Notes: generated by a model not told the origin, from the letters alone. DNA of 64,000 nt from Acetobacter indonesiensis (GCF_000963945.1 NZ_BAMW01000082.1:1-64000), one strand, 5' to 3'; shown: positions 36,513-46,959, counted from the first letter of the stretch. Program-made: numbers and translations.

Positions 36513-36879
36513 GCGTTTCCTTCCTTGCTGGGGTCGGTGGAATTCAGCGCACGATAGAATTGCGGTTATGCAGAAATCTTTTAAAAAAAATATTATCGCG
36601 TTAAAAACTGTTTTATGAAAATTCTTTTTAAAAACAATACGATATAAATTTCTATTTAGGGAATCTCCTTATGTTTTTTTGTGCTTGTGTTTGTGCGCGC
36701 GTCTGGGTGCCTGCTAATGATCCGACAAAATAGGTGTGGTCATGCGTTCGCGGCCAGCTTACGCAGGCAGGCGATAATAGTAGGGAACCAGACATTGGGT
36801 CGTGTATGTCACCGCGTGACCTTTGTCGCACGGCGTGGTTTGGGTCTTGAAGAATGATGCAATCTGTGGCCAATGTTCA
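36513..36879. other. Intergenic region before RND operon and B12 riboswitch
   Basis: About 370 bases without a gene. The first 150 are AT-rich (runs of A and T around 36570-36660) and probably hold the divergent RND promoter. The rest leads into the cobalamin riboswitch. No reading frame here looks coding. Confidence 0.6.
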
Positions 36880-37115
36880 GCCGATGGTGTCCCGCAAGGG
36901 ATGAAAAGGGAAGAACGGTGCGCGGCCCAAACCGCCAGTCCGTCGCTGCCCCCGCAACTGTAAGTGCGTGAAACCATTACCCTGTGAAGCCCCCTTGGGC
37001 GGGTCTCACACACCACCGGGCCATCCGTCTGGGAAGGGGGGTAATGTTGCCAGCCGCCCAAACCCAGATGGGTCGGGCGTGTCTGGCCCGGCACAAGCCA
37101 GGAGACCTGCCATCA
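36880..37115 (+). promoter_or_regulatory. Cobalamin riboswitch
   Basis: The element shows the hallmarks of the B12 aptamer in order: GGGAAGAACGGTG at about 36908-36920, GCCCCCGCAACTGTAAGTG near 36948, and the B12 box AAGCCAGGAGACCTGCC at 37095-37111. Several GC-rich paired regions lie between. It precedes DUF1636, cobW and cobN by about 190 bases, so adenosylcobalamin should turn this operon down. The 3' extent and expression platform are not defined. Confidence 0.92.
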
Positions 37116-37306
37116 GCATGATGTGTGACCCATGTGTCATGCCGTGTTGTGAGTTCATCAAGGTGTTGCGTCTGGCGGGGTGCCCGGATGTGTGACGATG
37201 CGTGACCTGTCACGTATGCTTTCATCCCATGTTGGAGAAAGCCCTGTTTTCTGCGCCCCGGCCTGCATGGGTTCTTGTGTTGAACCATGCCGTAACAGGA
37301 ACCGGT

Positions 37307-37783
37307 ATGCTGTCAGATACTCCTCCTTTGGTGGCCGATACGCAGCAAGTTCTGCCAGTTGTGCATATCTGTGTGACGTGTCGTCGCGGCGGCCCTGCCA
37401 TGGATACGCCGCCGGGTGCGCAACTTTATGACCGGCTGGTTGCGCTTCTGGCGCAGGAAGAGGCACATCCTGACGGTTCACAGTATTGCGATGGTGGAAT
37501 TGCGGGGGCTGACGGTGTCACGCGAGAAATTCCGGTAATTGTAAAACCAGTCCAATGTCTGGCGGCCTGTGACCGGGGCTGCACAGCCGCTATTGCCATG
37601 CACGGCCACTGGACGTGGCTTTTAGGCCATCTGGGGCCAGAAAAGGCGGAAGACCTGCTTGTGTATGCCCGTCTCTATGCAGCCTCTAAAAAAGGGACTG
37701 TCATGCCATCGCGGCGTCCGGCCTCGCTTTCTGATATGGTGCTTGGGCGCGTGCCTGCATCACTTTACCAAGAACAGGAATAA
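37307..37783 (+). CDS. DUF1636 family protein, ferredoxin-like
   Basis: This 158-residue protein has cysteines arranged as CVTC (VHICVTCRRGG) and later CLAACDRGC, the pattern of DUF1636 proteins with a thioredoxin-like [2Fe-2S] fold. Such genes usually sit with cobalamin genes, often next to cobW. The frame opens at 37202, but the ATG at 37307 follows AGGAA and gives the family length. It is the first gene after the B12 riboswitch and ends three bases before cobW. A role in electron transfer or metal handling is inferred only. Confidence 0.82.
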   Translation: MLSDTPPLVADTQQVLPVVHICVTCRRGGPAMDTPPGAQLYDRLVALLAQEEAHPDGSQYCDGGIAGADGVTREIPVIVKPVQCLAACDRGCTAAIAMHGHWTWLLGHLGPEKAEDLLVYARLYAASKKGTVMPSRRPASLSDMVLGRVPASLYQEQE

Positions 37784-37786
37784 GTC

Positions 37787-38836
37787 ATGAGTGCTGCTTC
37801 TACCCGTAGGGTTCCGGTCACCATCATCACAGGTTTTCTGGGGGCCGGGAAAACCACCCTGCTGCGCCATATTCTGCAAAAAGCGCAGGGCCACCGTATT
37901 GCCGTTGTGGTAAACGAATTTGGGTCACTAGGCATTGATGGCGATATTCTGCGCGGGTGCGGGATAGAAGGTTGCCGTGATGATGATATTGTCGAACTGA
38001 CCAATGGCTGCCTGTGTTGCACCGTAGCAGATGACTTTCTACCCACCATGGAAGCCTTGCTTGATCGGGCAGACCCACCCGAACACGTTGTGATTGAAAC
38101 ATCCGGTCTGGCGCTGCCCAAACCGTTGCTGAAAGCCTTTGGCTGGCCGACGGTGCGTGGGCGCATGACGGTAGATGGCGTGGTAACCGTGCTTGACGCC
38201 CCCGCAGTGGCTTCAGGCCGTTTTGCGGATGACCCGGAAGCCGTGGCCAAACAGCGCGAAGCTGACCCGTCGCTTGATCATGACAATCCGTTGGCCGAGG
38301 TATTTGAAGACCAGTTAAATGCGGCCGATCTGATTGTGCTGAACAAGACAGACCTGCTGGATGCTGCGGCACTGGATGCTGTGGAAAAACAGATTCAGAA
38401 GCTGGTTCCTCGGCCTTTGCAGATTTTGCGGGCCAGCGAAGGCAAGGTTGACCCTGCTGTGCTGCTGGGTGTTGGCGCAGAAGCAGAGGCCGATCTGGAC
38501 TCTCGCCCGTCGCATCATGATGCAGAAGATGGTGACCATGAGCACGATGATTTTGAAAGCTTTGTCGCCACAGTGCCAGAACAGAACAGCGTGGAAGAGT
38601 TTCTGACCATTTTGCAGGATGTTGCGCGCAAATATGACGTGCTGCGTATGAAAGGCTTTGCCGCAGTGGCGGGTAAACCCATGCGTCTGGCTGTGCAGGG
38701 GGTGGGTGTGCGGTTCCGGCATGAATTTGATCGCCCGCTTCAGGCAGGAGAAGACCGGACCGGACGAATTGTGGTGATTGGCCAGAAGGGTCTGAAGGAA
38801 GCGGCCATCAAGTCCGAACTGGCGAAAACTGCCTGA
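37787..38836 (+). CDS. cobW: Cobalt-handling GTPase CobW
   Basis: This 349-residue COG0523 GTPase has Walker A GFLGAGKT at residues 16-23 and the metal-binding CxCC motif as C75, C77, C78 (GCLCC). A His/Asp-rich linker (HHDAEDGDHEHDD) precedes the C-terminal CobW_C domain. CobW is thought to deliver cobalt to the CobN chelatase, which is encoded 40 bases downstream. It has a good ribosome binding site (AGGAATAAG). Confidence 0.94.
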   Translation: MSAASTRRVPVTIITGFLGAGKTTLLRHILQKAQGHRIAVVVNEFGSLGIDGDILRGCGIEGCRDDDIVELTNGCLCCTVADDFLPTMEALLDRADPPEHVVIETSGLALPKPLLKAFGWPTVRGRMTVDGVVTVLDAPAVASGRFADDPEAVAKQREADPSLDHDNPLAEVFEDQLNAADLIVLNKTDLLDAAALDAVEKQIQKLVPRPLQILRASEGKVDPAVLLGVGAEAEADLDSRPSHHDAEDGDHEHDDFESFVATVPEQNSVEEFLTILQDVARKYDVLRMKGFAAVAGKPMRLAVQGVGVRFRHEFDRPLQAGEDRTGRIVVIGQKGLKEAAIKSELAKTA

Positions 38837-38875
38837 TAGGAAAGCACGGGGCGTCAAGTAGGGTCAGGCAGTTTC

Positions 38876-41800
38876 ATGCATTTGCTGGTTCGGGAAAATC
38901 GCACGATTGATGAGCAGGACGAGGCAGAAGACCTCGGCCTGCCATCGGCTGATCTGGTGGTCCTCTCTTTCACTGAGAGCGATCTGTTAGGGCTGCGATA
39001 CGCCCACGCCCGCTTGCAAGCGGATGCTGAAGACGGTCAGACACTCCCCAGCTTGCAGGTCACGCATCTGGCCCGACTGCGACACCCGATGTCGGTTGAT
39101 CTGTATCTGGAGACCACGCTTGAAAAAGCGCGGTGTGTGGTCGTTCGGTTACTGGGGGGGGTGGAATATTGGCGCTATGGGGCTGAAGAACTGGCAGCAT
39201 GGTGCCGCGAGCACAAAGTGCCATTGGCCCTGCTTCCCGGTGACTGTGTTCAGACCCAGGGCGCTCAGGCTATCGCGCGTGACCCTGCTGCAATCGGCGA
39301 TTACGCCAGCCCTGCTATGGACGATGAAGGAGCATTGGCTGCTCTCTCAACAGTGTCGGCTGAAATACGGTCCAGACTAACCGGTTTTTTCCGTCACGGT
39401 GGCCCCCAGAATATGATGAAGGCGCTGCGTCTTATGGGTGCCGTGGCCGGGCTTAATGACGATGCGGCAGACCAACCAGCAGACCTTCCCTCATGGGGTC
39501 TGTATCGTACCGTGCAGGCGCGCTCAGTTGTTGCATTCCCTGCTGATGCGGCCAAAGCGTTTGCTGTTCCTGATTTGCCAGAGGGTGCCACAGCGCGGGC
39601 TGTTCTGGTTTTTTATCGCGCTCATCTTCTGGTCAGTGACTGTGCGGCACTGGATGCTCTGGCAGATTATCTGGCGGCGCAGGGCTGCACGGTTGATCTG
39701 CTGTTTGTCACATCCCTGAAAGATGCGGCAGTTGCATCGGGTATTGCTGGGTTTCTGCACACAACACAGCCGGATATTATTCTTAATGGGACAGTGTTTT
39801 CTTCAAAAAATCAGAACGGTATCTCTCCATTAACCAGTATCGGCACACCTATTCTGCAACTGTTGCAACCCAATGCAACATACGCGGTGTGGGCGCGCAG
39901 CCCTCGCGGCCTGTCGCGTTCTGACTTGGCCATGCAGGTTGTGCTACCAGAACTTGATGGATCTATTGCAACCCTTCCACTTTCCTTTCGTGAAGAGGTG
40001 CAGACAGGCCAACCGGGCCGCCGCGAGCCTTATCTGCCGGGTATAGAGCAGACAGCCGCCCGTGCGCTGGCATGGATACGATTGCGGAAACTGCCTGCTG
40101 ATGAAAAACGACTTGCGATTGTGGTGTCAGATTACCCCGGAGCCGGATTGCAGCAGGAGAGCGGGCATGTCGCCCATGCCGTGGGGCTGGATGCTTTTGC
40201 AAGCCTTCACTCTATTCTAACGAATTTAAAACAGGAGAATTATTCACTGGGGTCCGGTGCGCTCCCCAACCAGAAAGACCTCACAAAAGCCCTCACAGAT
40301 GCACCGGTTCAAAGCCTGCTATCGGTCGAAGACTATAAAAAACTGACGGCAAAACTGGATGATAGCCTGATGGCAAAAGTCCATGCCGCATGGGGCGAGC
40401 CGGAGCAGGATCGTGCTGTCCAGAATACTCAGTTCTGTCTGCGTGTTTTAAAACTCGGAAACGTGATGGTTGCTGTGCAGCCTGACCGGGCAGCCAGTGC
40501 AGAGCGGAAGGCGCTGTATCATGACCCGGATAGCCCGCCGTGCCACGCCTATATCGCTTTTTATTTGTGGCTCCAGCATGTTTGGCGGTGTGATGCACTG
40601 GTGCATTTGGGCACCCACGGCACTCTTGAATGGTTACCGGGAAAAGCCGCAGCATTGTCTCCTTCCTGCGCGGCGGCGGCTTTGACGGGGGCCATGCCTG
40701 TAATTTACCCGTTTATTGTAAATAATCCGGGTGAAGCCGCAGCAGCTAAACGCCGACTGGGGGCTGTTATCATCGGGCACATGACGCCGCCCGTCATGCA
40801 GGCCGAACTGTCAGCAGACATGCAGGTCCTGGAACGCCTGATTGATGAATATGCCGAGGCAGACGGCCTTGACCCCAGACGCGGTGCTTTGCTGCGTAAG
40901 GATATCCTCAATCAAGCTGCCCGCACCGGCTTGCTGTCAGAAAGCGGTGTGCGCCCCGGTGATGAGGATGAAGCCGAAGCATTGGCGCGGCTGGATGCGT
41001 ATTTGTGTGATGTAAAAGACCTGCAAATACGCGATGGTTTACATATTTTTGGAAAACCCGCACCTAAAGCAAAGGCATTGGTGGATGCCATTGAACAGGC
41101 CTGTTCAGGGAGTGAGTGTTCGCCAGAGTCACAGCCTGATTATTTAGTAAAAAGGTTAGAGATAGAAAGAAAGATTGCGGCCAGTTCTTCCGCAGAAGCC
41201 AACGCTTTAGGCGATGCCTTGGCGGGACGGTTTGTGGCCGCTGGTCCGGCTGGTGCCCCGACACGGGGGCGTGTCGATGTGCTGCCAACCGGGCGCAACC
41301 TGTTCACGATTGACCCACGCGCGCTGCCCACGCCGTCTGCCATGCTGCTGGCAGCTAAAATGGAAAAGCTGCTGTTAACCCGGAACCTTCAGGAACAAGG
41401 TGAGCCTCTGACCCATCTGGTCATGGATTTATGGGGGGCAGCCAGTTTGCGCACGGGCGGCGAGGACATGGCGCTGGCCCTGCGACTTATGGGGGTTACG
41501 GTGCAGCGCGCTGCGGGTACGGGGCATGTCAGCGGCTTTGAAATTATTCCTCTGCCCGTGCTTGATCGCTCCCGTGTAGATGTCACACTTCGTATTTCGG
41601 GCCTGTTCCGCGATGCCTTCCCGGATCAGATTGCTTTGTTTGATCAGGTTGTCTCTGCCGTTGCGGCCCGTGATGAACCGCTCGAATGGAACCCTTTGGC
41701 TGCGGCTGTGAAGGGGCTTGAAGGGGAAGCACGCATACGGGCATCGGCCCGCATATTTGGTGCGGCATCAGGCACATATGGCACAGGCGTAGAAAAATCT

Positions 41801-42490
41801 CTGCAGCAGGGTGGGTGGCAGACGCAGGCTGATCTGGGTCACGCGTGGCTGGATGGGTCAGCATGGACTTATGGAGGTGGCCGGGATGGACAACAGGATG
41901 CAGACACGTTGGCCAGCCTTCTGGGCCAAGCCAATGCCATCCTGCATGTGCAGGATCATGCGGAAACAGACATGCTGGAAAGCCCCGACAATGCTGCGCA
42001 TGAAGGCGGTCTGGCCGCTGCGGCAGCGGTTGCGGGTGGCCAACCTGCGCAATGGCATGGGGATACATCGCGACCTGAAGCCCCAAAACTTCGTGCCACG
42101 GCACAGGAGGTCGCTCGCGTTGTAAGGGGCAGGCTGGCTAACCCCCGCTGGATAAAGGGTATGCAGCGGCACGGCTATGCCGGTGCGGCGGAACTGGCGC
42201 GTGGGCTGGATGCGCTACACGGCTTTGCCGCTACTCTGCCAGAACGATTTGATCAGCAGTTTGACCTGGTTTTTTCGGCCACCCTCGGGAACGAAGAGTG
42301 TGATGCTTTTTTGCAAGACACCAACCCAGCCGCCCGTGCTGCAATGTGTCGTCGTTTTGTTGACGCGTGGCAGCGGGGGCTGTGGCACCCCAAAAGCAAC
42401 AGCGTGATCCACACCTTAGAGACATCCGCGCAGAAGCAACCCCTAGCTTCTGATACGGCAAAACAGAAAAACAGAACGGTGGCCCCATGA
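38876..42490 (+). CDS. cobN: Cobaltochelatase subunit CobN
   Basis: This 1204-residue protein is the large subunit of the ATP-dependent aerobic cobaltochelatase that inserts cobalt into hydrogenobyrinic acid a,c-diamide. The signature HLGTHGTLEWLPGK is near residues 577-590, and the GRNLFTIDPRALPT stretch follows later. Length is close to the family's usual value. It overlaps cobB by four bases. The AAA chelatase partners CobS and CobT (chelatase sense) are not in the window. Confidence 0.95.
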   Translation: MHLLVRENRTIDEQDEAEDLGLPSADLVVLSFTESDLLGLRYAHARLQADAEDGQTLPSLQVTHLARLRHPMSVDLYLETTLEKARCVVVRLLGGVEYWRYGAEELAAWCREHKVPLALLPGDCVQTQGAQAIARDPAAIGDYASPAMDDEGALAALSTVSAEIRSRLTGFFRHGGPQNMMKALRLMGAVAGLNDDAADQPADLPSWGLYRTVQARSVVAFPADAAKAFAVPDLPEGATARAVLVFYRAHLLVSDCAALDALADYLAAQGCTVDLLFVTSLKDAAVASGIAGFLHTTQPDIILNGTVFSSKNQNGISPLTSIGTPILQLLQPNATYAVWARSPRGLSRSDLAMQVVLPELDGSIATLPLSFREEVQTGQPGRREPYLPGIEQTAARALAWIRLRKLPADEKRLAIVVSDYPGAGLQQESGHVAHAVGLDAFASLHSILTNLKQENYSLGSGALPNQKDLTKALTDAPVQSLLSVEDYKKLTAKLDDSLMAKVHAAWGEPEQDRAVQNTQFCLRVLKLGNVMVAVQPDRAASAERKALYHDPDSPPCHAYIAFYLWLQHVWRCDALVHLGTHGTLEWLPGKAAALSPSCAAAALTGAMPVIYPFIVNNPGEAAAAKRRLGAVIIGHMTPPVMQAELSADMQVLERLIDEYAEADGLDPRRGALLRKDILNQAARTGLLSESGVRPGDEDEAEALARLDAYLCDVKDLQIRDGLHIFGKPAPKAKALVDAIEQACSGSECSPESQPDYLVKRLEIERKIAASSSAEANALGDALAGRFVAAGPAGAPTRGRVDVLPTGRNLFTIDPRALPTPSAMLLAAKMEKLLLTRNLQEQGEPLTHLVMDLWGAASLRTGGEDMALALRLMGVTVQRAAGTGHVSGFEIIPLPVLDRSRVDVTLRISGLFRDAFPDQIALFDQVVSAVAARDEPLEWNPLAAAVKGLEGEARIRASARIFGAASGTYGTGVEKSLQQGGWQTQADLGHAWLDGSAWTYGGGRDGQQDADTLASLLGQANAILHVQDHAETDMLESPDNAAHEGGLAAAAAVAGGQPAQWHGDTSRPEAPKLRATAQEVARVVRGRLANPRWIKGMQRHGYAGAAELARGLDALHGFAATLPERFDQQFDLVFSATLGNEECDAFLQDTNPAARAAMCRRFVDAWQRGLWHPKSNSVIHTLETSAQKQPLASDTAKQKNRTVAP

Positions 42491-43824
42491 CTGCACGCGC
42501 CATTATGGTGGCTGCCCCGCGTTCAGGTGGTGGCAAGACAACGGTGACACTCGCCCTTTTAGCAGCTCTGAAACGGCGTGGCTTGCGGGTTGGGGCGGCA
42601 AAAACAGGCCCGGATTATATTGATCCCGCTTTTCACGCTGCTATTACGGGGCGGCCAGGACTGAATCTGGATAGCTGGTGTATGCCGCCCGCGTTGCTCG
42701 GCGCAACAATGCAGGCGGCCCAGCAGGATGTGGACGTGGTGATTGTGGAATCTGCCATGGGCCTGTTCGATGGTCTGGTGGAGCCCAAAGGGGCGCGGGG
42801 CTCACCGGCGGATATTGCGGCCGGTTTTGGTATTCCTGTTGTTCTGGTGCTGGATGTTTCAGGGCAGGGGCAATCTGTTGGCCCTATCGCAAAGGGCTTT
42901 GCAACATGGCAGCCTGATGTGCACATTGCGGGTGTTGTTGTGAATAGAGTGGCTTCTGCTCGGCACGCGGGCCTGACAGAAGGCGCGATTACAGCGGCCG
43001 GTCTGCCAGTGTTTGGCACCTTGATGCGTCAGGCCGGAACCCCTTTGCCCGAGCGTCACCTAGGGTTGGTGCAGGCGCGTGAGCACGGAGGATTGGCAGA
43101 CTGGCTGGAAAAACTGGCAGACAAGGCAGAACAGGAACTAGACTTGGACGCCATTTTGGCTGCTGCAACCGTATTACCAGATTTGGCTTCTGTGGTTGAC
43201 CAAAGTGCGGCGGCCTTTGTGCCCCCACCCGGTCAACGGATTGCCGTGGCGGATGATGATGCGTTTTCGTTTCTGTATGGGCATCTGTCGTTGTTCTGGC
43301 GTCAGACAGGGGCAGAATTACTGCCGTTTTCACCTTTGGCTGATGAAGCGCCGGATCCGTCCTGCGATGTCTGCTGGTTACCCGGTGGATACCCTGAACT
43401 GCATGCTGGCCGATTGGCGCAGTCACAAAACTTTCATGCCGGTTTGCGTTCCTTTGCACAAAAACACCCTGTGCATGGGGAATGTGGGGGCTTTATGGTG
43501 CTGGGGGGGGCTCTGGAAGATGCTGATGGTACCGTTCACGCCATGACCGGGCTGCTTGGCCACCAGACGTCTTTTGCAAAGCGTAAGCTGCATCTTGGTT
43601 ATCGTGAAGCGACGTTGGTAGCAGATTGTGCCGTGGGTAAAGCAGGCACCCGTTTGCGCGGGCATGAATTCCATTATGCATCGGTGCTGGATGCGGGTGA
43701 CGACCTGCCGCTTGCGGACTTACGAGCAGGGGACGGCACACCATTAGGCGCATGTGGCGGTAGGCGTGGTCTGGTTTCAGGCTCGTTTTTTCATGTTCTG
43801 GCACGCGTCAACACAGAGGCGTGA
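42487..43824 (+). CDS. cobB: Cobyrinic/hydrogenobyrinic acid a,c-diamide synthase
   Basis: This 445-residue enzyme amidates the a and c side chains of the corrin ring with glutamine and ATP. The ATP-binding P-loop SGGGKTT is at residues 13-19, and the glutamine amidotransferase cysteine sits in GECGGFMVLG near residue 331. The ATGA overlap with cobN couples the two. Its product is the direct substrate of CobN. Confidence 0.95.
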   Translation: MTARAIMVAAPRSGGGKTTVTLALLAALKRRGLRVGAAKTGPDYIDPAFHAAITGRPGLNLDSWCMPPALLGATMQAAQQDVDVVIVESAMGLFDGLVEPKGARGSPADIAAGFGIPVVLVLDVSGQGQSVGPIAKGFATWQPDVHIAGVVVNRVASARHAGLTEGAITAAGLPVFGTLMRQAGTPLPERHLGLVQAREHGGLADWLEKLADKAEQELDLDAILAAATVLPDLASVVDQSAAAFVPPPGQRIAVADDDAFSFLYGHLSLFWRQTGAELLPFSPLADEAPDPSCDVCWLPGGYPELHAGRLAQSQNFHAGLRSFAQKHPVHGECGGFMVLGGALEDADGTVHAMTGLLGHQTSFAKRKLHLGYREATLVADCAVGKAGTRLRGHEFHYASVLDAGDDLPLADLRAGDGTPLGACGGRRGLVSGSFFHVLARVNTEA

Positions 43825-43973
43825 CGTGATGCCATTCTGCTTCATAACGGCTTTGCCAAAAAACAGGGACCCTATGGGTATGATCCTGCGTTGTGTGCCC
43901 GTAAGGTAGTCTGACGCTGGGTCGTGTCAGACAATTTTGTCTAAGGCGGGTCTGAAAGCCCAAGGAGAGAAAA

Positions 43974-44561
43974 ATGGCACAGTCTTTCCCTGTTTTGTTG
44001 GTCCGTCATGCGCCGGTACAATTACCGGACGGCGTTTGCTATGGGCGTCAGGATGTTGCGCTGCGCCCCGGGTGGGAGGGACTGGCTTCCGGGTTGGCGG
44101 TTTTGGCACAGGGGGCGGTTTGCCGCGTTCTTTATAGCTCGCCCGCCAGACGGTGCCGTGAAATGGCCCATAAACTGGCAGCCGCTACTGGCATGGAACT
44201 GAAAATTGATGACCGGCTGGCTGAAATTGATTTCGGCCACTGGGAGGGTATGAACTGGCATGACATAAGCCGTACCCAGTTGGATGAGTGGGCGGCTGAC
44301 CCTGCGGGCTTTGCGCCACCGGGTGGCGAGAGTGGAATGGCATTAAGCCAGCGGGCGCGGGCTTTTTGGCAAGACGTAAAACAGGCGGGTGTTCCGGCAT
44401 GCGTGTTGTCTCATGGTGGGCCGTTGCGGGTTTTAAGTGCTTTGGCCGGGGGCAGGCAGCCTGAACTTCTGGCCCCGTCTATGCCACAGGGGTCAGCCCG
44501 GTTGTTCATGGTGCCACAGCAGCACAGCATCTCTGTCACAACCCTGCAGGCAGCAGAATAG
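43974..44561 (+). CDS. Histidine phosphatase family protein, probable alpha-ribazole phosphatase
   Basis: This 195-residue protein has the phosphatase signature RHAP near its N-terminus (VRHAPVQLPDG), YSSPARRCREMA, EIDFGHWEGM and the second histidine in LSHGGPLRVL. The set matches alpha-ribazole-5'-phosphate phosphatase (CobC in Salmonella naming), which finishes the lower ligand. Placement between cobB and cobO supports this. AAGGAGAG directly precedes the ATG. A 149-base gap separates it from cobB. Confidence 0.83.
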   Translation: MAQSFPVLLVRHAPVQLPDGVCYGRQDVALRPGWEGLASGLAVLAQGAVCRVLYSSPARRCREMAHKLAAATGMELKIDDRLAEIDFGHWEGMNWHDISRTQLDEWAADPAGFAPPGGESGMALSQRARAFWQDVKQAGVPACVLSHGGPLRVLSALAGGRQPELLAPSMPQGSARLFMVPQQHSISVTTLQAAE

Positions 44562-44569
44562 AGTTTTCC

Positions 44570-44605
44570 ATGACAGACCGATTAGTAAGAAAATATTTTC
44601 CATGA
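44570..44605 (+). CDS. Possible 11-residue leader peptide before cobO
   Basis: A mini-frame ATG-to-TGA encodes [11 protein letters not shown]. Its stop overlaps the cobO start by ATGA. It arises from a near-perfect direct repeat (TTTTCCATGACAGA at 44564 and 44596, period 32). Whether it is translated is unknown; if so it would couple the phosphatase gene to cobO. Confidence 0.3.
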   Translation: MTDRLVRKYFP

Positions 44606-45228
44606 CAGAGCGTTCTTCAAACCCGCAGCAGAATGAACAGACCCGCCACCGGGAAAAAATGCAGAAACGGAAAGCCGTGCAAGATCAGGAGGTCGCGTCG
44701 AAATCCATCGAAAAGGGCCTGCTAATGGTTAATACCGGCCCAGGTAAGGGAAAATCGACGGCTGCTTTTGGGCTTTTGTTACGCACACTGGGGTATGGAC
44801 GCCGCGTTGTGGTGGTGCAGTTTATTAAAGGCGCATGGGATACAGGCGAGCGGCATGCACTGGAGCGGTTTGAAGATCTGGTCGAATGGCATGCTCTGGG
44901 CGAAGGCTTTACATGGGAAACACAGGATCGCACACGCGATATCGCTGCCTGTGAACGGGCATGGGCCGTGGCTAAAGCAGCCCTCGCACGCCCGGATGTC
45001 GCCCTTGTGGTGCTGGATGAACTGAATATTGCGCTACGTTATGACTATCTGCCAGTTACACAGGTTCTGGCAGACATTGCCGCCCGTGCAGCGGGACAGC
45101 ATGTGGTTATCACCGGGCGCAACGCGAAGCCGGAACTGATAGAGGCCGCGGACCTTGTTACTGAAATGGCGCTAGTGAAACATCATTTCAAAAACGGTGT
45201 TAAAGCACAGCAAGGGGTGGAATTTTGA
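44602..45228 (+). CDS. cobO: Cob(I)yrinic acid a,c-diamide adenosyltransferase
   Basis: This 208-residue CobA/CobO-type enzyme moves the adenosyl group of ATP onto the reduced corrin cobalt. The P-loop TGPGKGKS is at residues 45-52. [10 protein letters not shown]-like ([14 protein letters not shown]) and [14 protein letters not shown] are family blocks. The frame is open back to 44437, but ATG 44602 gives the standard N-terminus. It overlaps cobQ by four bases. Confidence 0.94.
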   Translation: MTERSSNPQQNEQTRHREKMQKRKAVQDQEVASKSIEKGLLMVNTGPGKGKSTAAFGLLLRTLGYGRRVVVVQFIKGAWDTGERHALERFEDLVEWHALGEGFTWETQDRTRDIAACERAWAVAKAALARPDVALVVLDELNIALRYDYLPVTQVLADIAARAAGQHVVITGRNAKPELIEAADLVTEMALVKHHFKNGVKAQQGVEF

Positions 45229-46799
45229 GCGCACGGGTGCTCATGGTGCAGGGAACAGGGTCAAGTGTCGGTAAATCCACTCTGGTGGCAGGGTTGGCAC
45301 GGGCTTACACGCGGCGTGGGTTAAGGGTTCTGCCATTCAAACCCCAAAATATGTCGAACAATGCAGCCGTTACCCAAGATGGTGGAGAGATAGGCCGGGC
45401 GCAAGCGTTACAGGCCCGTGCCTGTGGTGTGCAACCTGAAACGGATATGAACCCTGTTCTGTTAAAGCCGCAGGGGGAAACGGGTGCCCAATTAATCGTG
45501 CAGGGGCGCAAACTGAATACAGTGGCGGCTCGGGCGTATCAGAAAGAAAAAAATAAGCTGTTACCGGCTGTTCTGGAAAGTTTTTATAGACTGGCTGAAC
45601 GTGCTGATCTGATTCTGGTTGAAGGCGCTGGTTCTGCTTCTGAAGTAAACCTCCGGGCAAATGATATTGCCAATATGGGGTTTGCCCAAGCGGTCAATGC
45701 CCCTGTTGTGCTGGTGGGTGATATAGACCGCGGCGGGGTTATTGCCAGTCTGGTTGGTACACAGGTCGTGGTGGCAAAAGAAGATGCTGAGAAAATAAAA
45801 GCGTTTATTGTGAATAAAATGCGCGGTGATACCACATTATTTGAAGATGGAATGGCGTTTATAGCAGACCGTACGGGGTGGTTGCCTTTGGGGGTCGTGC
45901 CAGACCTGCCCGCAGTCAGGCAACTGCCGGCGGAAGATGCGGCTGAGTTAAAAACAACTTTTGCATCTAATTATTTTCAAAAACCTGATGAAAAGACAAT
46001 AACCGGCATAAGTAAATGCCCTAACCGTCTGCGTGTTGCGGTTCCCATTTTGCCTCTTATTGCCAATTTTGATGACCTTGACCCACTGCGGTCTGAACCG
46101 GGTGTAGAGCTTCTGCCAGTCATGCGCGGCGAACCATTCCCGGAGTGTGATCTGGTGATTCTCCCCGGTTCTAAAGGGACGCTTTCTGACCTCGCCTGTT
46201 TACGATCTGAAGGGTGGGATAAGGCTTTGGTAGCCCATGTTCAGCGTGGTGGACACATTATGGGTCTGTGCGGTGGCTACCAGATGTTAGGCAAAAGCAT
46301 TGCAGATTGGGCTGGTATAGAGGGTAATGCTGGGGAAAGCGCGGGCTTGGACTTTCTTTCTGTTGAAACAATATTGCATAACGAAAAAACATTAGAAGAG
46401 AAAAAAGGCTTTTTAGCCAATACCTCTATCCCGGTGCATGGATACGAAATGCACATAGGCGAAACATCCGGGCAAGACCGTAAGCGGCCATTATTAGTGC
46501 TGGATAATGAACCGGAAGGGGCTATTTCAGAAAATGGCCATATATATGGCACCTACCTTCATGGTGTTTTTACAAACCGATCTGCACGGCTGGCGCTTTT
46601 GCAGCGTGCTGGCGGAATGGATTTTGCACCTGACGGCTTTTGGAGTCAGCGAGAGATATCTGGCCAGAAAATTTTAGTCCATTCCTCTTACGATGTGACC
46701 ATAGAGAAAGCGCTTGATGCGTTAGCTGATCATCTGGAAACGCATCTTGATCTTGATGCGTTGCTTGCTCTGGCACAAAAACTCCTAGTCTATAGTTAG
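45225..46799 (+). CDS. cobQ: Cobyric acid synthase
   Basis: This 524-residue enzyme amidates four side chains of adenosylcobyrinic acid a,c-diamide. The ATP-binding segment [12 protein letters not shown] is near the N-terminus; the glutaminase cysteine is in [10 protein letters not shown] near residue 348. [10 protein letters not shown] is the later conserved block. A TTG start in the cobO stop (TTGA) with upstream AAGGGGTGG is favoured; an in-frame GTG at 45237 and ATG at 45243 are alternatives. It ends this cob operon. Confidence 0.95.
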   Translation: MSARVLMVQGTGSSVGKSTLVAGLARAYTRRGLRVLPFKPQNMSNNAAVTQDGGEIGRAQALQARACGVQPETDMNPVLLKPQGETGAQLIVQGRKLNTVAARAYQKEKNKLLPAVLESFYRLAERADLILVEGAGSASEVNLRANDIANMGFAQAVNAPVVLVGDIDRGGVIASLVGTQVVVAKEDAEKIKAFIVNKMRGDTTLFEDGMAFIADRTGWLPLGVVPDLPAVRQLPAEDAAELKTTFASNYFQKPDEKTITGISKCPNRLRVAVPILPLIANFDDLDPLRSEPGVELLPVMRGEPFPECDLVILPGSKGTLSDLACLRSEGWDKALVAHVQRGGHIMGLCGGYQMLGKSIADWAGIEGNAGESAGLDFLSVETILHNEKTLEEKKGFLANTSIPVHGYEMHIGETSGQDRKRPLLVLDNEPEGAISENGHIYGTYLHGVFTNRSARLALLQRAGGMDFAPDGFWSQREISGQKILVHSSYDVTIEKALDALADHLETHLDLDALLALAQKLLVYS

Positions 46800-46917
46800 T
46801 TTTCCATCAGTATACGCCGCATTCTTTTTTTGACGTGTTTGAGCGTTTGAAAGCAGGACGCTTTATTCCCTGAAACAGCCACATTATTTTGGCTTCGGGT
46901 AAATCAAATAAACCCAT

Positions 46918-46959
46918 AAAAAAGGGTATGATGTTGGCATAGTTACCAGCATCATACCC
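46918..46959 (-). terminator. Intrinsic terminator of the porin-pdc-MFS unit
   Basis: A 14-bp stem (one G-T pair) joins GGGTATGATGTTGG and CCAGCATCATACCC over an eight-base loop. On the minus strand it is followed by six T residues, downstream of the MFS gene. It may also slow the convergent cobQ transcript. Confidence 0.85.

Noticed and set aside
36968-37195. Open frames within the first B12 riboswitch
   Set aside because: They lie in the aptamer and have no protein features.
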